Shown: positions 34,293 to 43,933, numbered from the stretch's first letter. The stretch: 60,738 nucleotides of DNA from an uncultured Bacteroidota bacterium (GCA_902771735.1 CACXXO010000013.1:1-60738), one strand, 5' to 3'. Made by a program: numbers and translations. Notes: generated from the sequence alone by a model not told the origin.

Positions 34293-35716
34293 TGTTCGTC
34301 GTCTTTGGGTCCCAGTTCCTTCTTGGGCTTGCGGATAGGTGGCACATAGTCCATGCTGAACACGTGGCGGTGGGTCAGCAGTAGGATGGCGCTCAGCACC
34401 GCTCCCAGCACGTCGCAGATGGCACAGGCTTGCCACACTCCCGTCACGCCATCGCCATGGTTGAACTCCATAAGCATCTCGGGTAGTATCAGTGATAGTG
34501 GAATGAGGAAGATGACCTGCCGCGAGAGGCTTGTCACGATGGCTATCCACGGTTGGTCGATGCTCTGAAAGAGTTGCGAGTTGGTTACAGTGAACGCTAT
34601 CAACGGGCAGAAAACCAGCAGGTATCGCAACGCTGGCGCACCCATGTCGAGAATTTCGGGTTCTGAATTGAAAAAGCCTATGATGGTGCGCGGAAACACC
34701 AAAGCCATCACCATTCCCAGTACGCCTACCAGCACGCACACCTTCATTGTCAGCAGGTAGACCTCACGCAGGCGGTCGTTCCTGCGTGCGCCATAGTTGT
34801 AGCCCGCAATGGGCTGCATCGCTTGGCACAGTCCTAACATGAGCATGAATATCAGGCCCATGAACGAGTTGGCAGCTCCGTACACCGTCATCGCGTCGTC
34901 GCCGCCATAGGCTATCAGTTGTCGGTTTAGCACGGCCACCACGGCAAAGGCTGCCACATTCATCGAGAACGGGCTGATGCCGATGGCCAGGATGTTACGG
35001 AAGATATAAAACTTTGGTGCCCAGGCATGACGCTTGAATCGGATGAACGACTTGGGCTGCACGAAGTGGAGCACCGCCACGGTGGCCGAGGCTGCCATGG
35101 AGATGGTCGTGGCCCATGCGGCGCCCTTCATCCCCCAGCCAAACTCGCTGATGAAGAGGAAGTCGAGGAAGATGTTCAGCGCAGCTCCTCCCACCATGAT
35201 CCACATGCCCTTCATGGGGTAGCCCGACGAGCGAATCAGGCCCACAAGGTTGAATGTCAGCGTCAAAAGGAACATACCCGGCAGCACGATGTACATATAC
35301 TCGCATGCCGCGTCGAGCACCTGCGTCGAGGCACCATCGGCAAAAAGATTCATGATGGGATGCATCCACAGATAGCCTCCCACTACAAAGAAAAAACCAA
35401 ACAAGAACGTCAGCAATACACTGTTGCCCAATATCTTCTCGGCCCAGCGCACATCCTTCCTCCCCAGCACGATGCTCATGCGGGCGCTCGAACCGGCTCC
35501 CACCAGTGACCCGAAGGCGTGGATGATGTTCATCAGCGGGAAGGTGATGGTCAGTGCCGCCAACAGCATTTTTCCGTCGCCAATGCTGTTGCCGAGGAAG
35601 ATACGGTCCACAATATTGTATATTGACGTCACCACCTGGCTCGCCACCGCAGGCAGCGCATACTGCCACAGCAGTTTCCCCATCGGTTTGGTCTCCAATT
35701 CTAAAATGTTGTCCAT
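34289..35716 (-). CDS. MATE family multidrug/metabolite exporter
   Basis: The 475-residue protein has about twelve membrane helices and MATE family blocks: KLLWQYALPAVASQVVTSIYN, IVDRIFLGN, GAGSSARMSIVLGRKD, and a repeat of the fold from about residue 235 (ILAIGISPFSMNVAAF). Family members exchange Na+ or H+ for drugs or metabolites; the substrate is unknown. It lies between the M28 peptidase and murB, overlaps murB by four bases, and is 18 bases from the peptidase stop. Confidence 0.92.
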   Translation of the reverse strand: MDNILELETKPMGKLLWQYALPAVASQVVTSIYNIVDRIFLGNSIGDGKMLLAALTITFPLMNIIHAFGSLVGAGSSARMSIVLGRKDVRWAEKILGNSVLLTFLFGFFFVVGGYLWMHPIMNLFADGASTQVLDAACEYMYIVLPGMFLLTLTFNLVGLIRSSGYPMKGMWIMVGGAALNIFLDFLFISEFGWGMKGAAWATTISMAASATVAVLHFVQPKSFIRFKRHAWAPKFYIFRNILAIGISPFSMNVAAFAVVAVLNRQLIAYGGDDAMTVYGAANSFMGLIFMLMLGLCQAMQPIAGYNYGARRNDRLREVYLLTMKVCVLVGVLGMVMALVFPRTIIGFFNSEPEILDMGAPALRYLLVFCPLIAFTVTNSQLFQSIDQPWIAIVTSLSRQVIFLIPLSLILPEMLMEFNHGDGVTGVWQACAICDVLGAVLSAILLLTHRHVFSMDYVPPIRKPKKELGPKDDEQ

Positions 35717-35734
35717 CTTTTTTTTCTTAGTGGT

Positions 35735-37219
35735 TTAGAAGAAGTAGCCTATAGTCACCGCATACATGTTCATGTGTGCTTTCGGCAGGCCGTTGGCGGT
35801 TTTGAAAAAATCGCTCAGCTGGTAATACCATGTACCGTCCAACTGCCAATGTCCCAGTCGCATGCCGATGTTCCAGGCAATGCCTCCCGGATTTTTGTCG
35901 ACCTCATAGGCTGGTTCCCCGGCCGGAATGTCGCCGTAGAAACCTCCGTCGAAAACATGCTGGTAGAAAAATCCGAAGCCGAAGTACATCCCTGCTCCGC
36001 TCTCCCGAATTCCAAGTTGCAGTGTCAACGGAACCAACAGCGAGTGCTGTTCCACTCCGTAGCCCTTGCCATAGGCGTCGCCCGATGCCGGTAGCGGACA
36101 ATGGGAATAGTTGTACATTGCGTTGAGCCTCAGTCCGATGTATCGGTTGAAATTGTATTGCACCATCAGTCCGCCGTTGAAGCCGAGAGCCGACTTGCCG
36201 TCCACCGTGGCCTCTGGGAAATTGAGGTTGCTGCTCCCCAATCCCGCCGCCAGTCCAATCTCGAATCCCTTCAATTCCCGGTGTTTGCGGGCCACATGGC
36301 CCGAGGCCAGAACCCCCTCCTTTTGCGACGCCGCTATTGTCAGCGCCACCAGATAGTCGGTCACACGGTCAAGTCCATCATAGTCAATCAATTCGGCATC
36401 GTCCTCCGGCTTGTGGTAAGGACTCTTCAGTCCTGTCGTTACCGCTAATGTCGGGATGCCCTTCAAAGCGTAGGGCTCTGTGTCCGTGGCCGTTAGCATC
36501 GAGGTCTCGTATTTCTTTGTCCTCACCTTGATGTCCACGCCCAAAGCTTTGGGGTCCACCAAGGCTTTCCCGCCGGCTATCGTTCCAACGCCCTCCAAAG
36601 TCAGCTCCCCGTCGGCCTTATACCAGCCCACCATGTCCACACTCATCATCAGCTTCACCTGGCTCAACTGGAAACTGTTCTTCAGGTGGTTGACGTGTGC
36701 CGTCGAGCCGTAAAGGCCTATCTCCTCGGCATCGTAGGCGCAAATTACCACGCTCCGTTTCAACTGGCTTCTCTTGGCCAGCAGTTGGCGAGCTATCTCC
36801 AGCACACACGACGAGCCCGAGGCGTTGTCGTCGGCACCGTTGTAAATTTTGTCGCCCTTCACCCCCACATGGTCGTAATGGGCGCCCACCACGATATACT
36901 CATGCTTCATTGTCGGATCGCTGCCTTCGATGAAGGCCACCAGATTGCAGTATTCACCTTTCCCCCTCTGCACACTTGTCCTCGAGAAGGGCATGCGGTA
37001 GTTGCTGTCGCCGGCCATCGATTTCAGTCCCATCTTTTTCCACTCCCGCTCGATATAATCGGCGGCCATCTGGCCGTCTTCCGTACCCGCCGCGCGGCCA
37101 CGCAGACTGTCCGACGCCAGTGTGTACAGGTGCCTCTCCAACCGCTCGCGCTGGCTCCCTTGTCCGTAGCTCACCCCGCACATCAGCGCGGCAACAAATA
37201 TTATTATAATATTTTTCAT
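35735..37219 (-). CDS. M28 aminopeptidase fused to a C-terminal outer-membrane beta-barrel
   Basis: The 494-residue product has a signal peptide (NIIIIFVAALMCGVSYGQ) and an M28 metallopeptidase domain to about residue 305. Zinc ligands and catalytic residues are visible: His114 in AHYDH, Asp130 in NGADDNASG, Glu165/166 in YDAEEIG, Asp195 in VDMVG and His269 in SPYHKPEDD. Residues 318-494 are amphipathic strands (FEIGLAAGLGSSNLNF, IGLRLNAMYNYSHC, MYFGFGFFYQHVF, WNIGMRLGHWQL) ending AVTIGYFF, a barrel terminus with a final Phe. I infer an outer-membrane-anchored peptidase. No stop or frameshift separates the parts. First gene of its run; no clear promoter box seen. Confidence 0.88.
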   Translation of the reverse strand: MKNIIIIFVAALMCGVSYGQGSQRERLERHLYTLASDSLRGRAAGTEDGQMAADYIEREWKKMGLKSMAGDSNYRMPFSRTSVQRGKGEYCNLVAFIEGSDPTMKHEYIVVGAHYDHVGVKGDKIYNGADDNASGSSCVLEIARQLLAKRSQLKRSVVICAYDAEEIGLYGSTAHVNHLKNSFQLSQVKLMMSVDMVGWYKADGELTLEGVGTIAGGKALVDPKALGVDIKVRTKKYETSMLTATDTEPYALKGIPTLAVTTGLKSPYHKPEDDAELIDYDGLDRVTDYLVALTIAASQKEGVLASGHVARKHRELKGFEIGLAAGLGSSNLNFPEATVDGKSALGFNGGLMVQYNFNRYIGLRLNAMYNYSHCPLPASGDAYGKGYGVEQHSLLVPLTLQLGIRESGAGMYFGFGFFYQHVFDGGFYGDIPAGEPAYEVDKNPGGIAWNIGMRLGHWQLDGTWYYQLSDFFKTANGLPKAHMNMYAVTIGYFF

Positions 37220-37284
37220 ATTAAATTCATAACGGACTTCACCCCCTTTTATTGCCCCTGAAAACCAAAAAATGCCCCCTTGGC

Positions 37285-37372
37285 GTCAACTGCCTGATAA
37301 CCACCTATTAACTCCCTACCAACTCCCTACCAACTCCTACCACAGTAGGAGTTGGTAGGGGGATGGTAGGGT
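37285..37372. repeat. Dispersed palindromic element, copy 4 (forward orientation)
   Basis: It starts GTCAACTGCCTGATAACCAC exactly as copy 2 does. Tandem TCCCTACCAAC modules follow, then the core TCCTACC-AC-AGTAGGA (one mismatch) and a shorter right arm GTTGGTAGGGGGATGGTAGG. Confidence 0.9.
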
Positions 37373-37471
37373 GCCGCTATCTGGAGGAATGTTGGTTGCC
37401 GAGGGCGAGGTGGGTGAGGGACAACAGTGTGACGCTCAGCAATTACAGCAGTGGCGACGGCCATGGATGGT

Positions 37472-37511
37472 AAAAAAAAAAGCGGCATCCCGGTGGGGGT
37501 GCCGCTTTTTT
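37472..37511 (-). terminator. Terminator of the M20D gene
   Basis: Arms AAAAAGCGGCA / TGCCGCTTTTT surround a loop of about 12 bases. Ten T follow on the minus strand, 15 bases past the gene stop. Confidence 0.92.
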
Positions 37512-37525
37512 CCTGTTTTGGGTTT

Positions 37526-38749
37526 TCAGTTTTCGTTTTTTTGTTTTATCCTGTTTTGGAGGGCCATGATGGCGTTGTAGGCGATGAGGCCGCTGGCCAG
37601 CTCGAGGCTGTCCTCGTCTACGATGAGGTTTGGGCGGTGGAGGTTGGAGAAGGGAGTTCCGGGTTGGTGGATGCCGATGCGGAAGTAGCAGGCGGGTATT
37701 TTCTGGGCGAAGAAGGCGAAGTCCTCGGCTGTCATGCGTAGGTCGAGCCATTCGACGTTTTCCTTGCCGAGGAAGGCTGAGGCGTTGTCGTGCACCTGCT
37801 GGGTGCAGTCGTCGTCGTTGAGGAGGTAGGGGTAGCCGTAGTCGATGAGGAGGTCGCACCGTGCGCCCATGGCTTCGGCCACGCCGGTGCTTATTTTGCG
37901 AATTTTCTCGTGGGCCTCGAGGCGCCATTTTTCGTCGAAGGTGCGGATGATGCCTTCCATCTTCACGGTGTCGGGGATGATGTTGGTGCGGCCGCCGGTG
38001 TCGTGGATTTTTCCGATGGTGAGGACGGAGGGCATCATGGGAGGGGCGTTGCGGGAGACGACCTGCTGGAGGGCGATGACGATGTGGGAGGCGACGACGA
38101 TGGGGTCGACGCTGAGGTGCGGGGTGGCTCCGTGGCCGCCGAGGCCGTGGATGGTCCAGTAGAGTTCGTCGGTGGAGGCCATGTATTTGCCCTTGCGCAT
38201 ACCTACCTTGCCGCAGTCCATCTCGGGGAGGCAGTGGAAGGAGTAGATCTCGTTGGGAGTCACCTCGTCGAAGAGGCCGTCGTCCATCATCATGCGAGCG
38301 CCGCCGGGGTATTTTTCCTCGGAGGGTTCGAAGATGAACATCAGAGTGCCGCTGAAGTGGTCTTTCAACTGTGTCAAGATGCTGACGGCGCCGAGGAGGG
38401 AGGAGGTGTGCATGTCGTGGCCACAGGCGTGCATCACGCCGGGATTCTCGCTGGCGAAGGGCAAGCCGGTGCATTCGGTTATGGGCAGCGCGTCGTAATC
38501 GGCTCGCAGGGCCACGCAGTATTGTGCTGACGACTCCTTGTTGCCTTTGAGGAGAGCCATGCAGCCGGTGCGGCCGATGCCGGTTTTGGGATGGAGGCCC
38601 ATGTCGCGCAGGCGTTGGGCGACGAATTCCATGGTGGCGAATTCGTGCTGGCTCAGCTCTGGGTGGCGGTGCATGTGGCGGCGCCACTCGACGACTTGTT
38701 GCCGTTGGGCGTTGGCGAGGGTTTTGATTTGGGGTATGAGGTTGTTCAT
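37526..38749 (-). CDS. M20D family metal-dependent amidohydrolase
   Basis: The 407-residue cytoplasmic protein has RRHMHRHPELSQHEFAT, ALRADYDALP, the metal site HACGHDMHTSSLLGA, the catalytic Glu in FEPSEEKYPGG, and a GGHGATPHLSVDPI dimerisation-domain segment. M20D enzymes hydrolyse N-acyl amino acids (hippurate, IAA-amino acids, N-acetyl amino acids); which one is used here is unknown. Start ATG 38749 (NNLIPQIKTLANAQRQQ) is used because the longer frame to 39199 overlaps the divergent GH78 gene. It has its own terminator. Confidence 0.92.
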   Translation of the reverse strand: MNNLIPQIKTLANAQRQQVVEWRRHMHRHPELSQHEFATMEFVAQRLRDMGLHPKTGIGRTGCMALLKGNKESSAQYCVALRADYDALPITECTGLPFASENPGVMHACGHDMHTSSLLGAVSILTQLKDHFSGTLMFIFEPSEEKYPGGARMMMDDGLFDEVTPNEIYSFHCLPEMDCGKVGMRKGKYMASTDELYWTIHGLGGHGATPHLSVDPIVVASHIVIALQQVVSRNAPPMMPSVLTIGKIHDTGGRTNIIPDTVKMEGIIRTFDEKWRLEAHEKIRKISTGVAEAMGARCDLLIDYGYPYLLNDDDCTQQVHDNASAFLGKENVEWLDLRMTAEDFAFFAQKIPACYFRIGIHQPGTPFSNLHRPNLIVDEDSLELASGLIAYNAIMALQNRIKQKNEN

Positions 38750-38793
38750 GGTTGGGAGTAGGGGTTTGCTACAAATAATAAAAATAACGCGTT

Positions 38794-38836
38794 TTTTCAA
38801 TAAATATTTTCCGATTTTCAATAAATGTTTTTCCGA
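38794..38836 (+). promoter_or_regulatory. Tandem direct repeat upstream of the GH78 promoter
   Basis: Two adjacent near-identical units of 21 and 22 bases (TTTTCAATAAATATTTTCCG and TTTTCAATAAATGTTTTTCC, each followed by GA or CGA) end 15 bases before the promoter box at 38852. Position and spacing of two DNA turns suggest a binding site for a dimeric activator. Confidence 0.65.
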
Positions 38837-38851
38837 GTGGAGATTTTTATG

Positions 38852-38859
38852 TAATTTTG
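38852..38859 (+). promoter_or_regulatory. GH78 cluster promoter -7 box (TAATTTTG)
   Basis: ATGTAATTTTGCAAAAC, 25 bases upstream of ATG 38885. No good -33 element is visible; the direct repeat covers that position. Confidence 0.75.
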
Positions 38860-38884
38860 CAAAACGAATAGAGAGAAAAAAAGG

Positions 38885-41092
38885 ATGAAAGAAACTGTGA
38901 TAATAACGTGCATGCTGTTGCTGGGACTCGGGGCTTGGGGACAGCAGTTCATCGGCTGCCGCCAGGGCGACCGCTGGGCCGAGACGCCCATGCTGCGAAC
39001 CACGATCCACATCGACCACGGCGAACTGCGGCATTCCGACTTCCAAACCATCCACTACAATCTGTCCGTCGTGTCGCTGGGCTACCACGAGGTGTTCGTC
39101 AATAACAATCGTGTGGGCGATGATGTGCTGCAGCCCGCCGTCTCGCAGCTCGACAAGCGGGCGATGGAAGTCTCCTACGACATCTCCGACCTCGTCCACG
39201 AGGGCGAGAATGAGATTATGCTCTGGATAGGACAGGGCTGGGGGCGTATCTACGGCACTCCGGCGGCGGTAAAAGCGACGGTGGAGAAAACCGTCTCCGA
39301 CGGCGAATGTGGACTGATATATGTAATCCTTAAGACCGACAGCACGTGGGAGGCCTCGCCATCACCCTACAGCTATACCGGCAGCTGGCAGCCTATGCAG
39401 TTCGGCGGCGAACGCTACGACGCGCGAGTAAAGGAGCGTTGGCGCCCGGCATCAATATATGACGCAAAGGATATCACCGTCTCGCGACAAGAGTTTGCGG
39501 GCAACCAAATCGTCGACACCCTGGATCCTGTCGAGCAGACAACTTTGCCCGATGGCTCGACGCTGATTGACTTCGGCCGCGTGGTGACTGGATGGTTCTA
39601 TGCCGTATATGGCCTGATGGATTCTGGGCAGGCGGTGACAATGGAATACCTCGACCATCTCGAGGCAAAGCCTCCTTTCACCGAGACCGACGTCTTTGTC
39701 TCCGACGGCGCCCCGTACAATATCTTCCGCAACCGCTTCCACATGCACGCTTTCCGCTATGTGCGAGTGAAAGGGGCCGGAGTGGGGCGTGCCCGCGCCC
39801 TGCAAATCAGCGCTGTCGACCCCTATGGCGGCGCCACCTTCTCCTGTTCCGACCCGCGCCTCAACGCCATCCACGACATGGTGAAGTACACCCTCAGCTG
39901 CCTCACCTTCAGCGGCTATATGGTCGACTGCCCGCACATCGAGCGCATGGGATACGGCGGCGACGGCAACTCCTCCACCAACACACTCCAGACCCTCTGG
40001 GACGTGCGCGACACCTACCTCAACTGGATGCAAGCCTGGCACGACGCCATGCAGCCCGACGGCGACCTGCCCTACGCGGCACCCGCCTTCCGCACCGGCG
40101 GCGGCCCCTACTGGCAGAGCTTCATCGTCCTGGCACCCTGGCGCACCTATCTCAACTACGGCGACCGCTCCCTCATCTACTACGACGACATGAAGCGCTG
40201 GCTGGAGTACGTCGAGCGGCACAGCGAGGACTACATCCTGCAGCCGTGGCCCGACAATGAGCGGCACAGTTGGTTTCTCGGTGACTGGGCCGTTCCCGAG
40301 GGCGTAAAAAAGGGCGGCGAGAGTGTGCTGCACGTCAGCAGCTGTGTCGTTAGCGAATGCCTCGCTCTTATGGAACAAATGGCAGATTTGTTGCCGAGCA
40401 CCCGCGCCGACACACTGCGCTTGGCCGAATGGCGCCGGAACCTCAACGCAGCCATCCACCGCCACTTCTACCACCCCGAGACCCACACCTACGCCAACGG
40501 CACACCCCTCGACCAATGCTATGCCCTCCTCCTCGGCATCCCGCCCGACAGCGCCACCGCCGCAGCAGTCAAGGAGCAACTGCTCAGGGACTGCCATGGG
40601 AAGTACCGCGACCACATCGCCGCCGGCCTCATGGGCGTACCCATCTTCACCCAGTGGTGCATACAAGAAAGGGAGACCGACCTCATGGCCACCATTCTGC
40701 GCCAACCCGACTACCCCGGCTACCTTTATATGATAAACCAAGGTGCCACCACCACCTGGGAATCGTGGGACTGCGGCCGCCCCGGCAAGGAGGACCGAAG
40801 CCGTGTGCACAACTGCTATAACGGCATCGGCATCTGGTTCTACCAAGCCCTTGCCGGCATCCGTCCCGACCCTAAGCATCCAGGCTACAAGCACTTCTTC
40901 ATCGACCCACAGCCGTGCGAAGGTGTCGACTGGGTGAAATGCACCAAGCCTACCCCCCATGGCGACATACTCATAGATACGACAGACAAAATATTGAAAG
41001 TTACCGTACCGAAAGGCACCACCGCCACAATTTTCCCAGGCACGCCTCGCGAGCGTACCGTCGATGCCGGAGAGTGGACTTTTGAATTATAA
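38885..41092 (+). CDS. GH78 alpha-L-rhamnosidase-like glycoside hydrolase, secreted
   Basis: The 735-residue protein has a short signal (VIITCMLLLGLGAWGQQ) and GH78 architecture. The N-terminal beta-sandwich contains IHIDHGELRHSDFQTIHYNLSV-type strands and LIDFGRVVTGWFYA. The (alpha/alpha)6 barrel begins near SDPRLNAIHDMVKYTL. The conserved acid block reads MVDCPHIERMGYGGDGN instead of the standard DCPQRDERMGWTGD, keeping Asp, Glu and Arg. NQGATTTWESWD and a C-terminal sandwich (GDILIDTTDKILKVTVPKG) follow. It likely removes alpha-L-rhamnose or a related deoxysugar. It heads a three-gene + strand unit with the next GH78 and an EEP-fold lipoprotein. Confidence 0.87.
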   Translation: MKETVIITCMLLLGLGAWGQQFIGCRQGDRWAETPMLRTTIHIDHGELRHSDFQTIHYNLSVVSLGYHEVFVNNNRVGDDVLQPAVSQLDKRAMEVSYDISDLVHEGENEIMLWIGQGWGRIYGTPAAVKATVEKTVSDGECGLIYVILKTDSTWEASPSPYSYTGSWQPMQFGGERYDARVKERWRPASIYDAKDITVSRQEFAGNQIVDTLDPVEQTTLPDGSTLIDFGRVVTGWFYAVYGLMDSGQAVTMEYLDHLEAKPPFTETDVFVSDGAPYNIFRNRFHMHAFRYVRVKGAGVGRARALQISAVDPYGGATFSCSDPRLNAIHDMVKYTLSCLTFSGYMVDCPHIERMGYGGDGNSSTNTLQTLWDVRDTYLNWMQAWHDAMQPDGDLPYAAPAFRTGGGPYWQSFIVLAPWRTYLNYGDRSLIYYDDMKRWLEYVERHSEDYILQPWPDNERHSWFLGDWAVPEGVKKGGESVLHVSSCVVSECLALMEQMADLLPSTRADTLRLAEWRRNLNAAIHRHFYHPETHTYANGTPLDQCYALLLGIPPDSATAAAVKEQLLRDCHGKYRDHIAAGLMGVPIFTQWCIQERETDLMATILRQPDYPGYLYMINQGATTTWESWDCGRPGKEDRSRVHNCYNGIGIWFYQALAGIRPDPKHPGYKHFFIDPQPCEGVDWVKCTKPTPHGDILIDTTDKILKVTVPKGTTATIFPGTPRERTVDAGEWTFEL

Positions 41093-41116
41093 TCGCTCAA
41101 TAAACCTATTAGCCCC

Positions 41117-43924
41117 ATGAAACACATAGTCCCCATCCTTTTGGCACTCTTGCTCGCCTCTTGCGGCAGCAGAATACATCTCATCAACCCCACCGTCGAG
41201 ATGCAGGACGGCTCCGTCCCTTTGGCTACCGCCTACCCGCGCTTCAGCTGGTGTTATGAGGCCGAGGTCCCCAACGTCGTGCAAACCGACTACCGCATCA
41301 TCGTAGCCTCCACGGAAGAAAACGCGAAGAAGGGCGTCGGCGACCTGTGGGACTCCAAGCTTGTCGATACCAACCAGATGCTCTACATCCCCTACGAGGG
41401 CAAGCCGCTGAAAAGCCGCGACCGCTGCTGGTGGCGCGTGTATACCACCGTCACCTACGGCGACAAGGGCAGAAATAAGACCCTCGAAAGCGACGTGCAG
41501 CACTTTGAGATAAGCCTCCTCTCGCCCAACGATTGGAAGGCGCAATGGATTGGGCGCGACTACGAGGACGACCATTTGGATGGCCACACCGCCATCGCCG
41601 CCCGCTACCTGCGCAAGGAGTTTGCACTCAAAAGCGATATCGTGAAAGCCCGACTCTACATCTGTGGCCTGGGTGTCTACTCCGCCTACATCAACGGCGC
41701 CGAAGTGGGTATGAACGAGGTCTTGAAACCTACCCTTAGCGACTATACCCAGCGTATCTATTTCAATGCCTACGACGTAACCAACATCGTGCGGGCTGGC
41801 GACAAGAACGCTATTGGCGTCATCCTCCAAGGCGGACGCTTCACCACCCCTCGCCACGACACCAACTATCTGGAATGGTGCGGCATCCTTCACGCCGCAC
41901 ACTACGGCCTGCCACAACTGCTCATGCAATTGGAGGTGACCTACCAAGACGGCACGACGGACACCGTCATCAGCGGCGACGGTTGGAAGATCACCAACCG
42001 CGGCCCCATACGCAAGAGCAATGAATTCGACGGCGAGACCTACGACGCCCGCCTCGACCTTGGCGACTGGACACAGCCACACTATGACGACAACCTGTGG
42101 GATGATGCCGTCGTCGACTACGACCGCCAGAATATGTACCGCGAGGATGTCTACAATCCCCGCCACAGAGTGTCCCGCGAGTATCCTGTTCAAACTGGCA
42201 GCCCGTTGCCCAATGACTACCAACGACCCGATCCGATGCGGCTCCTTACGCCGCAGCCCAACCCTAACATCGAGGAGCAAGGGCTGCTGAGACCTGTGGC
42301 GATCTTCCGGAAAGGAGACAAATGGATTGTAGACATGGGGCAGAACATGGTCGGCGTGATGACTGCGTCGATGACGGGCATGCACTTTGGCGACACTGTC
42401 ACTTTCCGCTATGCCGAATTGCTCAACGCCGACAGCACGCTTTACACTGCCAACCTCCGCTCTGCAGAATGCACCGACCGATATATTGCCGCCAATTCTA
42501 CCGATGTCTGGTACCCGATGTTTACCTATCATGGCTTCCGATACGTCGAAATAACCGGATTGCGGGACCAGCCAAAACCAGACGACTTTATTGGGCAAGT
42601 CCTTTATGACGAGATGCCGATGACCGGCAGTTTCGAGACCTCCGACAGCGTCATCAACGCCGTCTACCGCAACGCCACATGGGGCATCCGCGGCAACTAC
42701 CGCTCCATGCCCACCGACTGTCCCCAGCGCGACGAGCGCATGGGCTGGACCGGCGACCGCACCACCGGCTGCTACGGAGAGAGCTTCATCTTCGACAACC
42801 ACCGCCTCTACGCCAAGTGGCTGCAGGACCTCGAAGACAGCCAGTGGGGAAACGGCGCACTCCCCGACGTGGCTCCCGCCTACTGGCGCAACTACACCGA
42901 CAACATGACCTGGCCCGGGGCTTTCATCACGGTGGCCGACATGCTATGGGAGCGCTTCGGCGACTTCCGCCCAATAGAGAAGCACTACGACGCCATGAAG
43001 CGCTGGATGCTCCACATGGAAAAATACTACCTCAAGGACGGCATCCTCGTCCGCGACACCTATGGCGACTGGTGTGTGCCGCCCGAGAGCCCAGAGCTCA
43101 TCCACACCCGCGACACCAACCGCATGACCTGGCCCGCCAACCTCTCCACACCCTACTACTACCATTTCTGCCACCTCATGATCGACTTCGCCTATGCGCT
43201 GGAGCGCTACGACGACATCGACTATTTCGGCCGTCTGAACGATATTATCGCCGACGCTTACAACGCCCGCTACCTCGACACCGTCCGCGGCTGCTACAGC
43301 AATAACACCATCACCGCCAACCTGCTGCCGCTGGCCTTCGGCATGGTCCCCTCGGAGAGACTCGAACTCAAGGTCTTTGACAACATCGTCGACAAAATAG
43401 AGAACGACTTCGGCGGCCACGTCGCCACCGGCGTGGTCGGCATCCAGCACCTTATGCGCACCCTCACCGATCATTGCCGGGGTGACCTTGCTCTGAAGCT
43501 GGCCACCGACACCACCTACCCCTCCTGGGGTTACATGGTGAAGCAGGGCGCCACCACCATCTGGGAGCTGTGGAATGGAGATACTGGCGACCCGGCGATG
43601 AACTCCGCCAACCATGTGATGCTCCTCGGCGACCTCATCATCTGGTACTACTCCTACCTCGGCGGCATACGCAGCACATCGGGCAATAACTCCTTCTTGC
43701 TGGAGCCCCACCCCATCGAGGACCTCGACTACGTCAACTGCTCCTACAATTCTGTGTACGGGCGAATAGAAAGCAACTGGCGCCGCAAAGGCGACCGCTT
43801 CGAGTGGGACATCGTCATTCCGCCCAACACCACGGCCACCGTGATGCTGCCCACCAGTTCTTGTGGTTGGGAAATGCATACACTTACCAGTGGTCGACAT
43901 CACCTTGTCAGCAAATTAATATAA
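41117..43924 (+). CDS. GH78 alpha-L-rhamnosidase lipoprotein
   Basis: The 935-residue protein has a lipoprotein signal (HIVPILLALLLASCGS). Domains follow in the GH78 order: fibronectin-type PRFSWCYEAE.. to FEISL, the rhamnosidase N-terminal carbohydrate-binding domain (WKAQWIGRDYED, KARLYICGLGVYSAYINGAEV), a concanavalin-like part (WIVDMGQNMVGVM), and the six-hairpin barrel with the catalytic block PTDCPQRDERMGWTGDR. C-terminal to these are KQGATTIWELWNGD and a sandwich. It should release alpha-L-rhamnose from pectic or glycoside substrates at the cell surface or periplasm. It starts 24 bases after the first GH78; the two are only distantly similar. Confidence 0.93.
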   Translation: MKHIVPILLALLLASCGSRIHLINPTVEMQDGSVPLATAYPRFSWCYEAEVPNVVQTDYRIIVASTEENAKKGVGDLWDSKLVDTNQMLYIPYEGKPLKSRDRCWWRVYTTVTYGDKGRNKTLESDVQHFEISLLSPNDWKAQWIGRDYEDDHLDGHTAIAARYLRKEFALKSDIVKARLYICGLGVYSAYINGAEVGMNEVLKPTLSDYTQRIYFNAYDVTNIVRAGDKNAIGVILQGGRFTTPRHDTNYLEWCGILHAAHYGLPQLLMQLEVTYQDGTTDTVISGDGWKITNRGPIRKSNEFDGETYDARLDLGDWTQPHYDDNLWDDAVVDYDRQNMYREDVYNPRHRVSREYPVQTGSPLPNDYQRPDPMRLLTPQPNPNIEEQGLLRPVAIFRKGDKWIVDMGQNMVGVMTASMTGMHFGDTVTFRYAELLNADSTLYTANLRSAECTDRYIAANSTDVWYPMFTYHGFRYVEITGLRDQPKPDDFIGQVLYDEMPMTGSFETSDSVINAVYRNATWGIRGNYRSMPTDCPQRDERMGWTGDRTTGCYGESFIFDNHRLYAKWLQDLEDSQWGNGALPDVAPAYWRNYTDNMTWPGAFITVADMLWERFGDFRPIEKHYDAMKRWMLHMEKYYLKDGILVRDTYGDWCVPPESPELIHTRDTNRMTWPANLSTPYYYHFCHLMIDFAYALERYDDIDYFGRLNDIIADAYNARYLDTVRGCYSNNTITANLLPLAFGMVPSERLELKVFDNIVDKIENDFGGHVATGVVGIQHLMRTLTDHCRGDLALKLATDTTYPSWGYMVKQGATTIWELWNGDTGDPAMNSANHVMLLGDLIIWYYSYLGGIRSTSGNNSFLLEPHPIEDLDYVNCSYNSVYGRIESNWRRKGDRFEWDIVIPPNTTATVMLPTSSCGWEMHTLTSGRHHLVSKLI

Positions 43925-43933
43925 CACAATACC

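Larger units (their letters stand above)
37220..37525. other. Intergenic region between M28 and M20D genes
   Basis: This 306-base gap holds, left to right, the M28 upstream region (AT-rich, no clear TAnnTTTG box), palindromic element copy 4 (37285-37372), about 95 bases with nothing recognisable, and the M20D terminator (37472-37511). Confidence 0.75.

Noticed and set aside
33294-34739. N-terminally extended MurB of 481 residues
   Set aside because: The extension lies inside the MATE gene in another frame; MKVYENISLKPYNTFG is the usual MurB start.
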